Shown: positions 15,711 through 25,845 of the stretch, piece by piece
Position numbering within the stretch: the stretch's first letter is position 1
Layout of the letters: each line of letters opens with the position of its first letter
Source of the DNA: Gordonia spumicola
Lineage (GTDB): Bacteria > Actinomycetota > Actinomycetes > Mycobacteriales > Mycobacteriaceae
Length of the DNA: 64,000 nt
Reading direction: 5' to 3'
Assembly: GCF_009932475.1 (NCBI RefSeq)
Contig: NZ_BJOV01000005.1
Span: 1,736,001 to 1,800,000 of the forward strand
Notes under the pieces: model-generated
Database searches by the model: none
What the model was told of the DNA's origin: nothing
What the model saw: only the letters and a program-made list of their open reading frames with translations
Made by a program: the position numbers and the translations under genes

Positions 15711-18491
15711 GTGACCGACCAGACCACGAGCGGCCCCATCGACACGTCGACGCGCACCAGCCGCGTCGAAGTGATCCGAGACGGCGTCGCCTCGTACCTC
15801 GCCGACATCGATCCGACAGAGACCGACGAATGGCTCGAGTCGTTCGACGCGATGCTGTCGGCAGCCGGGCCCGAACGCGCTCGCTACCTGATGCTGAGGA
15901 TGCTCGAACGCGCCGACGACAAGCGCGTCGCCCTCCCCCCGCTGACGTCGACGGACTACGTGAACACGATCCCGACCGACCTCGAGCCGGAGTTCCCCGG
16001 CGATGAGGACGTCGAACGTCGATTCCGCGCCTTCATCCGGTGGAACGCGGCGATCATGGTGCACCGAGCACAGCGGCCCGGCATCGGAGTCGGCGGCCAC
16101 ATCTCGACGTACGCGTCGTCGGCGTCGTTGTACGAGGTCGGTTTCAACCACTTCTTCCGCGGACCGGACCATCCCGGCGGCGGCGATCAGATCTTCGTCC
16201 AGGGCCACGCGTCGCCGGGCGTCTATGCGCGAGCCTTCCTCGAGGGCCGCATCGACGAGCACCGAATGGACGGCTTCCGTCAGGAGCACAGCCACGCCGG
16301 GCTCGGAGGCGGCCTTCCGTCGTATCCGCACCCGAGGCTGATGCCCGACTTCTGGCAGTTCCCGACGGTGTCGATGGGCCTCGGCCCGATGAACGCCATC
16401 TACCAGGCCCGTTTCAACCACTACCTCCACGACCGGGGGATCAAGGACACGTCCGACCAGCACGTGTGGGCGTTCCTCGGCGACGGTGAGATGGACGAGG
16501 CCGAGTCGCGTGGTCTGGCGCACGTCGCCGCCACCGAAGGCCTCGACAACCTGACGTTCGTCATCAACTGCAATCTGCAGCGCCTCGACGGCCCGGTCCG
16601 CGGCAACGGGAAGATCATCCAGGAGTTGGAGTCGTTCTTCCGTGGCGCGGGCTGGAACGTCATCAAGGTGGTGTGGGGCCGCGAGTGGGACGCGCTGTTC
16701 CACGCCGACCAGGACGGCGCCCTCGTCAACCTGATGAACAAGACGCGCGACGGCGACTTCCAGACGTACCGCGCAAACGACGGCCAGTTCATCCGCGAGA
16801 ACTTCTTCAACCGCGATCCGCGGACCAAGGCACTCGCCGACAAGCTCAGCGACCAGGACATCTGGCAGCTCAAGCGCGGCGGCCACGACTACCGCAAGGT
16901 GTACGCGGCATACAACGCCGCGATGAACCACAAGGGTCAGCCGACCGTCATCCTGGCGAAGACGATCAAGGGGTACACCCTCGGCAAGCACTTCGAGGGA
17001 CGCAACGCGACGCACCAGATGAAGAAGCTGACGCTCGACGACCTGAAGGCCTTCCGCGACACGTCGCGCGTGCCGATCACGGACGCGCAGCTCGAAGCCG
17101 ATCCGTACCTGCCGCCGTACTACCACCCCGGAGCGGATTCGCCCGAGATCCAGTACCTGCTGGATCGTCGCCGTGCCCTCGGCGGGTCGCTCCCGTCGCG
17201 TCGCACCACGACCATCCCGCTGCATCCGGACACGTCGAAGGCCGTCGCCGCGACCGCCAAGGGATCGGGCAACCAGCAGGTCGCCACGACGATGGCGCTG
17301 GTCCGCATCTTCAAGGAGCTCCTCCGCGACAAGGAGATCGGCAAGCGCATCGTGCCGATCATCCCCGACGAGGCGCGCACGTTCGGCATGGACTCGTGGT
17401 TCCCGACGCTGAAGATCTACAACCGCAACGGTCAGCAGTACCGATCGGTCGACGCCGAGCTGATGCTCGCCTACAAGGAGTCGGCGCAGGGACAGATCCT
17501 GCACGAGGGCATCAACGAGGCCGGCTCGACGGCCAGCTTCACCGCGGTCGGGACGTCGTACGCGACGCACAACGAGCCGATGATCCCGCTGTACATCTTC
17601 TACTCGATGTTCGGCTTCCAGCGGACGGGCGACGGATTCTGGGCGGCCGCCGACCAGATGGCGCGCGGCTTCGTGATCGGCGCGACCGCGGGCCGCACCA
17701 CCCTCACCGGTGAGGGTCTGCAGCACGCGGACGGCCATTCGCCGTTGATCGCGGCCACGAATCCGGGTGTCGTCTCGTACGATCCGGCCTTCGGCTACGA
17801 ACTGTCGGCGATCATCGACAACGGTCTCACCCGCATGTACGGCGACGATCCCGACGACGTGTACTTCTACATCACCGTCTACAACGAGCCGATCACGCAG
17901 CCCGCTCGGCCCGACGATCTCGACGTCGACGCGCTCATCAAGGGCGGGTACCTGTTCCGCAAGGGCGTCGAGGGCAAGTCGCACCGCGCGAGCATCCTCG
18001 TCTCCGGTGTGACGATGGGCGACGCCCTTCGCGCACAGGATCTGCTGGCCGACGAGTGGGACGTCTCCGCCGACGTCTACTCGATCACGTCGTGGTCGGA
18101 GCTCGCCCGCGACGGAATCGACGCCGATCGCGGCGAACTGCGGGATCCGACGCAGTCGCGCACCCCGCATCTGACGAGCCTGCTGGCCGGTTCGTCGGGT
18201 CCGACGGTGGCCGTGTCCGACTACATGCGCGGCGTTCAGGAGCAGGTCCGGGCCTACGTCCCCGGCACCTATCTGACACTCGGTGCGGACGGCTTCGGAT
18301 TCTCCGACACCCGTCCCGCGGCGCGCCGGTTCTTCAACATCGACGCCGAGTCGATCGCGGTCGGCGTTCTCGTCGGACTCGCCCGTGACGGTGAGATCGA
18401 CCGTTCGGTCGCCGCCCGGGCCGCCGACACCTACCAGATCACCGATGTCACGGCCGCCCCCGAGCAGACCAGCGACCCCGGCGTCGCCTGA
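15711..18491 (+). CDS. aceE: Pyruvate dehydrogenase E1 component, homodimeric type
   Basis: 926 residues, close to the ~930 of mycobacterial AceE. The thiamine-diphosphate motif is visible as [12 protein letters not shown] through [18 protein letters not shown]. The pyrimidine-domain signature [15 protein letters not shown] is also present. AceE decarboxylates pyruvate and passes the acetyl group to the lipoyl E2 (encoded elsewhere), giving acetyl-CoA that feeds the adjacent FAS-II genes. GTG 15711 is chosen because homology begins at TDQTT; the frame is open far upstream without conservation. A strong hairpin follows the stop. Confidence 0.96.
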   Translation: MTDQTTSGPIDTSTRTSRVEVIRDGVASYLADIDPTETDEWLESFDAMLSAAGPERARYLMLRMLERADDKRVALPPLTSTDYVNTIPTDLEPEFPGDEDVERRFRAFIRWNAAIMVHRAQRPGIGVGGHISTYASSASLYEVGFNHFFRGPDHPGGGDQIFVQGHASPGVYARAFLEGRIDEHRMDGFRQEHSHAGLGGGLPSYPHPRLMPDFWQFPTVSMGLGPMNAIYQARFNHYLHDRGIKDTSDQHVWAFLGDGEMDEAESRGLAHVAATEGLDNLTFVINCNLQRLDGPVRGNGKIIQELESFFRGAGWNVIKVVWGREWDALFHADQDGALVNLMNKTRDGDFQTYRANDGQFIRENFFNRDPRTKALADKLSDQDIWQLKRGGHDYRKVYAAYNAAMNHKGQPTVILAKTIKGYTLGKHFEGRNATHQMKKLTLDDLKAFRDTSRVPITDAQLEADPYLPPYYHPGADSPEIQYLLDRRRALGGSLPSRRTTTIPLHPDTSKAVAATAKGSGNQQVATTMALVRIFKELLRDKEIGKRIVPIIPDEARTFGMDSWFPTLKIYNRNGQQYRSVDAELMLAYKESAQGQILHEGINEAGSTASFTAVGTSYATHNEPMIPLYIFYSMFGFQRTGDGFWAAADQMARGFVIGATAGRTTLTGEGLQHADGHSPLIAATNPGVVSYDPAFGYELSAIIDNGLTRMYGDDPDDVYFYITVYNEPITQPARPDDLDVDALIKGGYLFRKGVEGKSHRASILVSGVTMGDALRAQDLLADEWDVSADVYSITSWSELARDGIDADRGELRDPTQSRTPHLTSLLAGSSGPTVAVSDYMRGVQEQVRAYVPGTYLTLGADGFGFSDTRPAARRFFNIDAESIAVGVLVGLARDGEIDRSVAARAADTYQITDVTAAPEQTSDPGVA

Positions 18492-18504
18492 TCCGTTCCA
18501 GCCT

Positions 18505-18538
18505 CGACGGCGTCGTCCCTCGCGGGACGGCGCCGTCG
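18505..18538 (+). terminator. Terminator hairpin after aceE
   Basis: A 15-bp stem with one G-T pair and a TCGC loop, 13 bp downstream of the aceE stop. The tail is CGTTTC rather than a pure T run. It separates aceE from mabR. Confidence 0.7.
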
Positions 18539-18616
18539 TCGTTTCACTCGCTCTCCGAAACACGGTCGGGGCACGAGCGCGGGCGTGGGGACGGCCGCGT
18601 AGGCGCAGGAAGCGCC

Positions 18617-18622
18617 TAGATT
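18617..18622 (+). promoter_or_regulatory. Candidate -10 element for leaderless mabR
   Basis: TAGATT lies six bases upstream of the GTG at 18629. The only GGAGG is too close to that GTG to act as a ribosome-binding site, which suggests a leaderless transcript. Confidence 0.4.
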
Positions 18623-18628
18623 GGAGGC

Positions 18629-19918
18629 GTGCCTGATCAAGAGCTCCCGACCAGTGAGGCGCTGGCCGCCAGCGACGCGTCCGACGTGCTCGACCGCAGT
18701 CGGGGTGCGCACGTGCCCGCGCCTGCGACGGTCCACGACGCGCTGCCGGACGCGCTGCTGCGCAGGATGAAGCTGTACAGCGGACGTCTCGCGACCGAGG
18801 CTGTGCACGCGATGTCCGAGCAGCTCCCCTACTTCACCGAGTTGGACGCCGGGCAGAAGGCCAGCGTGCAGCTCGTCGTTCAGACCGCGGTCGTGAACTT
18901 CGTCGAATGGATCCAGGACCCCGAAGGCAACGTCAAGTTCACCGTGCAGGCGTTCCAGGTGGTGCCCCAGGACCTGGCGCGTCGCGTCACCCTGCTGCAG
19001 ACCGTCGAAATGGTCCGCGTGGCGATGGAGTTCTTCGAGAAGTGGCTCCCGTTGCTCGCCCGCAACGACGTCCAACTGCGCGCGCTCACCGAGTCCGTGC
19101 TGCGGTACGGCCGCGAGATCGGGTTCGCCGCGGCCGCGATCTACGCGTCGGCCGCCGAGTCGCGCGGCGCGTGGGACTCCCGCATGGAGGCCCTCGTCGT
19201 CGACGCCGTGGTCCGCGGCGACGAAGGCGCGCAGCTCCTCTCGCGCGCGGCCGCGCTCAACTGGCCCAGCGACACGCAGGCCACCGTCATCATCGGCACT
19301 CCGCCGCCCGAGCAGAACGTGTCGGTCCCCCTCGCGATCCACAACACCGGCAAGCAGCACGACCGCGCGACCCTGTCGGTCGTGCAGGGCAGCACTCTCG
19401 TCGCGATCGTCGGCGGGGCGCTCGGCGCCACCGACCGATTCCTCACCGATCTCCTCGATCACTTCGCCGACGGCGCCGTCGTCGTCGGGCCGACGATGCC
19501 GAACCTGACGGCCGCGCACGTCTCCGCCGTCGAAGCCCTCGCCGGAGCCGACGCCGTCGCGGGCTGGCCGAGCGCACCTCGCCCCGTCCACAGCTCCGAT
19601 CTGCTCCCCGAGCGCGCCCTCAACGGCGACCAGGCCGCTGCCCGGATGCTGACCGACACGCTCATCGCCCCCCTCGGCGGCGAAGGCCAGACCCTGCAGA
19701 CCACTCTCGAGGCGTACCTCGACGCGGGCGGATCCATCGAATCGTGCGCGCGGGAACTGTACATACATCCCAACACTGTGCGATATCGACTAAAAAAGGT
19801 GACCGACGTCACTGGACGTGACCCAGGTAACCCGAGGGATGCTTACGTACTCCGAGTGGCACTGACAGTCGCCCGACTGTCACGAATTCAGCAACAATCA
19901 ACACGAACTGTCACGTGA
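18629..19918 (+). CDS. mabR: PucR-type transcriptional regulator of the FAS-II operon (MabR orthologue)
   Basis: 429 residues. A long N-terminal sensor region includes a RsbR/PucR-like helical part (about 50-190). The C-terminal PucR helix-turn-helix reads GGSIESCARELYIHPNTVRY. It sits directly between aceE and fabD exactly as Rv2242 (MabR) does in M. tuberculosis, where that protein binds the fasII promoter and controls mycolate elongation. A palindrome in the 195-bp gap before fabD is a candidate binding site. Start GTG 18629. Confidence 0.88.
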   Translation: MPDQELPTSEALAASDASDVLDRSRGAHVPAPATVHDALPDALLRRMKLYSGRLATEAVHAMSEQLPYFTELDAGQKASVQLVVQTAVVNFVEWIQDPEGNVKFTVQAFQVVPQDLARRVTLLQTVEMVRVAMEFFEKWLPLLARNDVQLRALTESVLRYGREIGFAAAAIYASAAESRGAWDSRMEALVVDAVVRGDEGAQLLSRAAALNWPSDTQATVIIGTPPPEQNVSVPLAIHNTGKQHDRATLSVVQGSTLVAIVGGALGATDRFLTDLLDHFADGAVVVGPTMPNLTAAHVSAVEALAGADAVAGWPSAPRPVHSSDLLPERALNGDQAAARMLTDTLIAPLGGEGQTLQTTLEAYLDAGGSIESCARELYIHPNTVRYRLKKVTDVTGRDPGNPRDAYVLRVALTVARLSRIQQQSTRTVT

Positions 19919-20027
19919 GTCACAGCGGTTAACAACATTTCCGAACAAAGCCCCTGCTCCGAGAAAATTTTCCGACCAGCAGTAACAGATCACGGCGAGG
20001 TGACGATGAGGATGCCACTCAACAGTC

Positions 20028-20048
20028 ATTTGTAGAACCCCTACAAAT
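20028..20048. promoter_or_regulatory. Candidate operator in the FAS-II promoter region
   Basis: A perfect 8-bp inverted repeat, ATTTGTAG and CTACAAAT, with a 5-bp spacer, in an A/T-rich patch 66 bp upstream of fabD. Another short palindrome, GAAAATTTTC, lies at 19963-19972. Position and symmetry suggest a regulator site, with MabR the obvious candidate. Confidence 0.45.
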
Positions 20049-20113
20049 ATCGCCGTTCAGGTTCATACAACTCAACACCCACGAGAGGCGTGCCGAGGGT
20101 GTTGTCTTGTCAC

Positions 20114-21025
20114 GTGCTTTCGTTGCTTGCGCCCGGACAGGGCTCTCAGACACCCGGCATGCTCACCGAATGGTTGGAGCTGCCCGGTGCGCGTGACCGC
20201 GTCTCCGCATGGTCGGAGACCGTCGGTCTCGATCTCGAGCGACTCGGCACCGTCGGCACCGCCGAGGAGATCACCGACACCGCCGTCACGCAGCCGCTGG
20301 TGGTCGCCTCCGCGCTCCTCGCGTACGAGGAGCTGAGGAACCGCCACGGGGAACTCCCCACCGACGCCATCGTCGCCGGCCACTCCATCGGCGAACTCGC
20401 GGCCGCCGCGATCGCCGGAGTCATCACCGACGACGAGGCCGTGCTCCTCGCCGGAGTGCGCGGCAGCGCGATGGCGAAGGCCTGCGCCGTCGAAGAGACG
20501 ACGATGGCCGCCGTCCTCGGCGGCGACGAGACCGCCGTCCTCGCCCGCCTGGCCGAACTCGACCTCATCCCCGCCAACCGCAACGCCGTCGGACAGATCG
20601 TCGCCGCGGGCGCGGTCGCCGCGATCGACGAGCTCGTCGCGAACCCGCCGGAGAAGGCCCGCATCCGCAAGCTGGCCGTCGCGGGCGCCTTCCACACGCG
20701 GTACATGTCGCCCGCCCGCGACGCCGTCGCCGAAGCCGCGGCCGGCATCACTCCCCACGACCCGCGCCGCACGCTGCTGTCGAACTCCGACGGCGCGGCG
20801 GTCACCGACGGCGCGATCGCCCTCGCCAAGCTCGTCGACCAGGTCACCAGCCCGGTGCGCTGGGACCTGTGCTCGGCGACGATGCGCGACCAGGGCGTCG
20901 ACGCGATCGTCGAACTCGCGCCCGGCGGAGCCCTCACCGGCATCGCCAAGCGCGAACAGAGAGGCGTGCCCTCGCGCGCCGTCAAGGTCCCCGCCGATCT
21001 GGAGGACCTCCCAGGACTTGGATGA
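20114..21025 (+). CDS. fabD: Malonyl-CoA:ACP transacylase
   Basis: 303 residues. The N-terminal LLAPGQGSQTPGM and the active-site GHSIGE (Ser91) are standard for FabD, which loads malonyl groups from CoA onto AcpM for chain extension. GTG 20114 gives the family's usual N-terminus; GTGs at 20090 and 20099 are alternatives, and the GAGGG at 20095 is rather distant. It is the first gene of the FAS-II operon and is followed after 110 bp by acpM. Confidence 0.93.
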   Translation: MLSLLAPGQGSQTPGMLTEWLELPGARDRVSAWSETVGLDLERLGTVGTAEEITDTAVTQPLVVASALLAYEELRNRHGELPTDAIVAGHSIGELAAAAIAGVITDDEAVLLAGVRGSAMAKACAVEETTMAAVLGGDETAVLARLAELDLIPANRNAVGQIVAAGAVAAIDELVANPPEKARIRKLAVAGAFHTRYMSPARDAVAEAAAGITPHDPRRTLLSNSDGAAVTDGAIALAKLVDQVTSPVRWDLCSATMRDQGVDAIVELAPGGALTGIAKREQRGVPSRAVKVPADLEDLPGLG

Positions 21026-21135
21026 CGGCCGGACACACCCGGCCACCGGAGGCCGCCCCAGGCGGCACGTCCAACAGCGAACCCGCTGACCTCCGGAAAA
21101 CCACACAGCAACACCGACAAGAAGGGAGCCACATC

Positions 21136-21438
21136 GTGGCCGCCACTCAGGAACAGCTCGTCGCAGGTATCGCAGAGATCGTCGAAGAGGTCACCGGCAT
21201 CGAGCCGTCGGAAGTGACGCTCGAGAAGTCGTTCGTCGACGACCTGGACATCGACTCGCTGTCGATGGTCGAGATCGCCGTGCAGGTCGAGGACAAGTAC
21301 GGCGTCAAGGTTCCCGATGAGGACCTCGCCAGCCTGCGCACCGTCGGCGACACCGTCGCCTACGTCCAGAAGCTCGAGGCCGAGAACCCCGAGACCGCTG
21401 CTGCCATCGCCGCCCAGATCGAGGCGAGCCAGGGCTGA
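21136..21438 (+). CDS. acpM: Meromycolate-extension acyl carrier protein
   Basis: 100 residues. The phosphopantetheine attachment Ser41 is in [10 protein letters not shown]. The C-terminal tail beyond the ~80-residue ACP core ([20 protein letters not shown]) is the AcpM-type extension. It carries growing meromycolate chains between FAS-II enzymes. It has a strong ribosome-binding site (GAAGGGAG) before GTG 21136. kasA begins 2 bp after its stop. Confidence 0.95.
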   Translation: MAATQEQLVAGIAEIVEEVTGIEPSEVTLEKSFVDDLDIDSLSMVEIAVQVEDKYGVKVPDEDLASLRTVGDTVAYVQKLEAENPETAAAIAAQIEASQG

Positions 21439-21440
21439 CT

Positions 21441-22706
21441 ATGACTGAACTGCGTGACTTTTCCACCAAGGGTGGCGAATTCCCCAGCGTGGTGGTGACC
21501 TCGATGGTCGCCAGCACCAGCCTGGGCGCGGATCTCGACACCACCTGGGAGAATCTCGTCGCAGGGAAGTCCGGCATCCGCACTCTCACCGACGACTACA
21601 TCGAGCAGTACAAGCTGCCGGTGAGCATCGGCGGCAAGTTCCTCGAGGACCCGTCGCTCGAAGTGACGCGCATCGAGGCACGCCGCATGGCGTACGTCGA
21701 GCGGATCTCGCATGTCCTCAGCAAGCGCCTGTGGGCGCAGGCCGGTGAACCGGACGTCGACCCCGACCGCCTCGCGGTCGTGCTCGGCACCGGCATCGGC
21801 GGCGCCGAGGCCATGATGGACGCGGACCGCATGCTCCGCGAGACCGGCAACTACCGCAAGGTGTCGCCGCTCGCCGTGTCGATGACGATGCCGAACGGTC
21901 CCGCCGCGGTCGCCGGCCTGAACATCGGCGCACGCGCCGGTGTCATCACCCCGGTCTCGGCGTGCTCGTCGGGTGCGGAAGCCATCGCCCACGCCTGGCG
22001 GCACATCGTCTTCGGTGACGCCGACATGGTCGTCACCGGTGGCGTCGAAGGCCACATCGACGCGGTGCCGATCGCCGCATTCTCCATGATGCGCGCGATG
22101 AGCACCCGCAACGACGACCCGGAAGGCGCGTCTCGTCCGTTCGACAAGGCGCGTGACGGCTTCGTGTTCGGTGAGGCCGCCGCGATGCTCATCCTCGAGC
22201 GCGAGGACCACGCCAAGGCGCGCGGTGCTCACATCCACGCTCGACTGCTGGGCTCGGGCATCACGTCCGACGGGTTCCACCTGGTGGCTCCCGACCCGTC
22301 GGGACAGGGCAACGCCCGCGCCATGACGCGGGCACTGCAGACCGCGGGCCTGCAGAAGTCCGACATCACGCATGTGAACGCGCATGCGACGTCGACGCCG
22401 ATCGGCGACACCGCCGAATCGGAGGGCATCCAGGCGGCCGTGGGCAACCACGCGGCCATCTACGCCCCGAAGTCGGCTCTGGGCCACTCGATCGGCGCCG
22501 TCGGCGCCCTCGAAGCGGTCCTGACGATCAAGTCGGTGGAGGAATCAGTGATTCCGCCGACGCTGAATCTCGAAGAACTCGACCCTGCCGTCGGCGACAT
22601 CGACGTCGTGCACGGCGAGGCTCGACGCGGCCAGATCGACTACGCGCTGAGCAACTCCTTCGGATTCGGCGGCCACAACGTCGCATTGGCGTTCGGCCGT
22701 TACTGA
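21441..22706 (+). CDS. kasA: Beta-ketoacyl-ACP synthase of FAS-II (KasA)
   Basis: 421 residues. The thiolase-fold catalytic triad is present: Cys175 in [10 protein letters not shown], His in [11 protein letters not shown] and His in [11 protein letters not shown]. The enzyme condenses malonyl-AcpM with the growing acyl-AcpM. M. tuberculosis has a second copy, kasB, immediately after; here accD6 follows directly, 28 bp on, so the operon has a single condensing enzyme. The start ATG is 2 bp after the acpM stop, indicating coupled translation. Confidence 0.93.
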   Translation: MTELRDFSTKGGEFPSVVVTSMVASTSLGADLDTTWENLVAGKSGIRTLTDDYIEQYKLPVSIGGKFLEDPSLEVTRIEARRMAYVERISHVLSKRLWAQAGEPDVDPDRLAVVLGTGIGGAEAMMDADRMLRETGNYRKVSPLAVSMTMPNGPAAVAGLNIGARAGVITPVSACSSGAEAIAHAWRHIVFGDADMVVTGGVEGHIDAVPIAAFSMMRAMSTRNDDPEGASRPFDKARDGFVFGEAAAMLILEREDHAKARGAHIHARLLGSGITSDGFHLVAPDPSGQGNARAMTRALQTAGLQKSDITHVNAHATSTPIGDTAESEGIQAAVGNHAAIYAPKSALGHSIGAVGALEAVLTIKSVEESVIPPTLNLEELDPAVGDIDVVHGEARRGQIDYALSNSFGFGGHNVALAFGRY

Positions 22707-22734
22707 TACACACTCCCCCGCATAGGAGAAACCG

Positions 22735-24186
22735 ATGACCACACTGGCTCCCATCCCCGGCCGTGAGGAAGCGACGGATCCACGCGACCCGCTGCTTCGG
22801 TTGACCACCTTCTTCGACGAAGGAACCGTCGAGCTGCTGCACCCCCGCGACAAATCGGGAGTGTTGGCGGCCGTCGGTGAGGTCGACGGTGTCCGCACCG
22901 TCTCCTACTGCACCGATGGCACCGTGATGGGCGGTGCCATGGGAGTGATCGGTTGCGCTCACATCGTGAACGCGATCGACACCGCCATCGCCGATCAGGC
23001 CCCGGTCGTCGGCATCTGGCATTCCGGTGGCGCGCGCCTCGCCGAGGGTGTCGAAGCCCTGCACGCCGTCGGCGGCGTGTTCGAGGCGATGGTGCGCGCA
23101 TCGGGCTACATCCCGCAGATCTCCGTTGTCGTCGGGTTCGCCGCGGGCGGAGCCGCCTACGGTCCCGCCCTGACCGACGTCGTGATCATGGCGCCCGACG
23201 GCCGCGTCTTCGTGACCGGCCCGGACGTCGTCAAGAGCGTCACCGGCGAATCGGTCAGCATGGAGGACCTCGGCGGACCCCACACGCACGGCAAGCGCTC
23301 CGGCGTCAGCCACATCACCGCAGACTCCGAGTACGACGCCTATTGGCGCGCCCGCAGGCTGGTGTCGACGTTCTCCCGGCAGGGGTCGATCGACATGACA
23401 CACGCACTCGCCGAAGACTCCGACCTGCGGGCGCTTCTGCCCGAGTCGAACCGACGCGCATACGACGTCCACCCGATCATCGAGAACCTCCTGGACCGGC
23501 AGTTCGCCGCCGACGGAGTCACCGAGATCTCGACGTTCGAAGAACTTCAAGCCAAGTGGGCTCCGAACATCTCGATCGGTTTCGGCCGACTCGCGGGCCG
23601 TTCGGTCGGCGTCATCGCCAACAATCCGCTGCGCATGGGCGGCTGCCTGAACTCCGAGGCGGCCGAGAAGGCGTCCCGCTTCGTCCGCCTCTGCGACGCC
23701 TTCGGCGTGCCGCTCGTCGTTCTGACCGACGTCCCGGGCTATCTCCCCGGCGTCGGCCAGGAGTGGAACGGCGTCGTCCGACGCGGCGCGAAACTCCTCC
23801 ACTCGTTCGCCGAATGCAGCGTCCCGCGCGTGACGCTGGTGACCCGCAAGATCTACGGCGGCGCGTACATCGCCATGAACTCGCGAGCGCTCGGAGCCAC
23901 CGCGGTCTTCGCCTGGCCCGGCTCGGAGGTTGCCGTCATGGGCGCCAAGGCCGCCGTGGGCATCCTGCACAAGAAGACTCTCGCCGCAGCACCCGACCAC
24001 GAACGCGAAGCCCTCCACGAGCGTCTCGCCGTCGAGCACGAGCAGATCGCGGGCGGTGTGGGACGTGCGCAGTCGATCGGCGTCGTCGACGACATCATCG
24101 ACCCGGCGACCACCCGCAGTCGTCTCGCCGAGGCGATCGACACGGCGCCGGCCCGCCGTGGACGCCACAAGAACATCCCGCTCTGA
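22735..24186 (+). CDS. accD6: Acyl-CoA carboxylase carboxyltransferase beta subunit AccD6
   Basis: 483 residues with the two crotonase-like halves of a biotin carboxyltransferase. Landmarks are WHSGGARLAEGV and GFAAGGAAYGPA in the N-half, and VPGYLPGVGQEWNGVVRRGA and KIYGGAYIAMNS in the C-half. In mycobacteria AccD6 with AccA3 makes malonyl-CoA for FAS-I and FAS-II, which explains its place at the end of this operon. The ribosome-binding site AGGAGAAACC precedes the ATG. A 21-bp perfect hairpin lies 14 bp after the stop. Confidence 0.94.
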   Translation: MTTLAPIPGREEATDPRDPLLRLTTFFDEGTVELLHPRDKSGVLAAVGEVDGVRTVSYCTDGTVMGGAMGVIGCAHIVNAIDTAIADQAPVVGIWHSGGARLAEGVEALHAVGGVFEAMVRASGYIPQISVVVGFAAGGAAYGPALTDVVIMAPDGRVFVTGPDVVKSVTGESVSMEDLGGPHTHGKRSGVSHITADSEYDAYWRARRLVSTFSRQGSIDMTHALAEDSDLRALLPESNRRAYDVHPIIENLLDRQFAADGVTEISTFEELQAKWAPNISIGFGRLAGRSVGVIANNPLRMGGCLNSEAAEKASRFVRLCDAFGVPLVVLTDVPGYLPGVGQEWNGVVRRGAKLLHSFAECSVPRVTLVTRKIYGGAYIAMNSRALGATAVFAWPGSEVAVMGAKAAVGILHKKTLAAAPDHEREALHERLAVEHEQIAGGVGRAQSIGVVDDIIDPATTRSRLAEAIDTAPARRGRHKNIPL

Positions 24187-24200
24187 CGCCCGAGTTTCAC

Positions 24201-24244
24201 ATTTGGTGCTCTAAAGGTTCCTGGGAACCTTTAGAGCACCAAAT
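24201..24244 (+). terminator. Long perfect inverted repeat after accD6
   Basis: Two 21-bp arms, from ATTTGGTGCTC to GAGCACCAAAT, match perfectly around a 2-nt centre, followed by CTTTCG. It is A/T-rich in a GC-rich neighbourhood. Placed 14 bp after the last FAS-II gene, it should terminate the operon. Confidence 0.7.
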
Positions 24245-24413
24245 CTTTCGTGGGCGAGATGACCGGTGCGTTCGACGCCCGAGCCAGAAACTCACGACAG
24301 ACCACTAGCGCAACACGCACCACACAAGGCATACTCTGTATCAATAGTGTGATATCCGATCTCGACGCGGTGCCTTGGGGAAGACGTTCCTCGTCGAATC
24401 GGAGGTGAAAACA

Positions 24414-24932
24414 GTGCGCATTCTCAATCAGTTTGCGGACTCGACGACAGGCGTGGTGTACATCCACGCCGCTCCCGTCGCGCTGTGCCCGCATGTGGAG
24501 TGGGCACTGTCGTCGACGCTGAACGCGCGCGCGGACCTGCGGTGGACCGAGCAGGACGCCGAGCCTGGCCGCATGCGCGCGACCGTCGACTGGACCGGTC
24601 CCGTCGGCACGGCCGCTCGTCTGGCGACCGCGCTGCGCGAATGGTCGGGTCTCGCGTTCGAGGTGACCGAGAACCCGAGCGACGGCGTCGACGGCGAACG
24701 GTTCAGTCATGTCCCCGGCCTCGGCCTGTGGCGCGGATCGATCGGAGCCAACGGCGACGTCATCGTCGGCGAGATGCAGTTGCGCGCCATGATGGACGCA
24801 CAGCCCGACAGCGCAGGCCTGGCCGCCGAACTCGACACGGCCCTCGGCACGGCCTGGGACGACGCACTCGAGACGTACCGCATGGGCGGCGCGGGCTGCG
24901 AAGTGACCTGGCTGCGTCAGCGAGTCGGCTGA
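24414..24932 (+). CDS. DUF3145 family protein
   Basis: 172 residues from GTG 24414, preceded by GGAGGTG at 24401. It contains the family's conserved GVVYIHAAPVALCPHVEWAL near the N-terminus, LRWTEQDAEPG and the closing GCEVTWLRQRVG. It is a cytosolic protein of unknown function, widespread in actinobacteria. It is transcribed alone, downstream of the FAS-II terminator. Confidence 0.85.
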   Translation: MRILNQFADSTTGVVYIHAAPVALCPHVEWALSSTLNARADLRWTEQDAEPGRMRATVDWTGPVGTAARLATALREWSGLAFEVTENPSDGVDGERFSHVPGLGLWRGSIGANGDVIVGEMQLRAMMDAQPDSAGLAAELDTALGTAWDDALETYRMGGAGCEVTWLRQRVG

Positions 24933-24954
24933 CCTACGACCATCTCCCCCACGG

Positions 24955-24986
24955 AACGCGCGTTCGGCACCGGCCGGGCGCGCGTT
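24955..24986. terminator. Possible bidirectional hairpin between convergent genes
   Basis: Arms AACGCGCG and CGCGCGTT (8 bp) around a 16-nt GC-rich loop, lying between the DUF3145 and beta-lactamase-family stops. There is no T run on the plus side. Confidence 0.3.
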
Positions 24987-25035
24987 TCTCCGTCCGGAGC
25001 GGATCGTCGCCCGAGTGGGTACCGGGTCCGCTGCG

Positions 25036-25845
25036 TCAGGACAGGTCGGCGACTACCGAGTCGTTGAACTCCGACCACAGCGGTTTGGCCCACGCGCCGA
25101 ACGGGCGGTCGGTGAGGACCACACACGCGGCACTCAGCTCGGGATCGACCCACAGGAACGTGCCCGCCTGCCCGAAGTGGCCGAACGTGCGCGGCGAGTT
25201 CTCTCCGCCGGTCCAGTGCGGCGTCTTGTCGCCGCGGATCTCGAACCCGAGACCCCAGTCGCACGGACGGTGCTTGCCGTAGCCCGGGACGAACCCGTCC
25301 AGTCCGGGAAACTGCACCGCCGACGCGGCAGCCGCGGTGTCCGGGGTCAGCAGCGTCGGGCTCAGCAGGTCGGACGCGAAACGGGCGAGATCGTCGACCG
25401 ACGACCGAGCACCGTGCCCCGCCGGGCCCGCGAGGACCGTCGACGACATCGAGAGAGGCTCGCAGACCGCCTCGCGGAAGTAGTCCGCGAACGGTATCCC
25501 GCTCGCGGACTCGACGAGGTCGGCGAGCACCTCGAACCCGGCGCTCGAATAGATGCGCTGCTCCCCCGGAGCGGCCTGCGCCGCACGCGAGTCGAACGCC
25601 ATGCCCGAGGCGTGCGCCAGCAGATGCGCGACGGTCGCCCCGGGCAGCCCCGCGGGCGTCGACAGTTCGATCGCCCCCTCGTCGACGGCGACGAGGACCG
25701 CCTGCGCGACCAGCGGCTTCGTCACCGACGCCAGGTCGTACACGCGGGCGGTGTCGCCGAACGACGCGACGACGCCGTCACCGGTGACGATCGCCGCGGC
25801 CGCATTGTCGACGGGCCACCGCGACAGCTGATCCAGGACGCCCAC
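25036..25845 (-). CDS. Serine hydrolase of the beta-lactamase / class C family
   Basis: 269 residues. The nucleophile motif SxxK is LASVTKPL (S-V-T-K), the second motif is YSSAG in place of YxN, and HFGQAGTFLW supplies the third element. There is no signal peptide, so it is a cytosolic or peripheral esterase-type member rather than a secreted beta-lactamase. The GTG start overlaps the stop of the upstream membrane-protein gene (TAGTG), so the two are translationally coupled. Confidence 0.82.
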   Translation of the reverse strand: MGVLDQLSRWPVDNAAAAIVTGDGVVASFGDTARVYDLASVTKPLVAQAVLVAVDEGAIELSTPAGLPGATVAHLLAHASGMAFDSRAAQAAPGEQRIYSSAGFEVLADLVESASGIPFADYFREAVCEPLSMSSTVLAGPAGHGARSSVDDLARFASDLLSPTLLTPDTAAAASAVQFPGLDGFVPGYGKHRPCDWGLGFEIRGDKTPHWTGGENSPRTFGHFGQAGTFLWVDPELSAACVVLTDRPFGAWAKPLWSEFNDSVVADLS

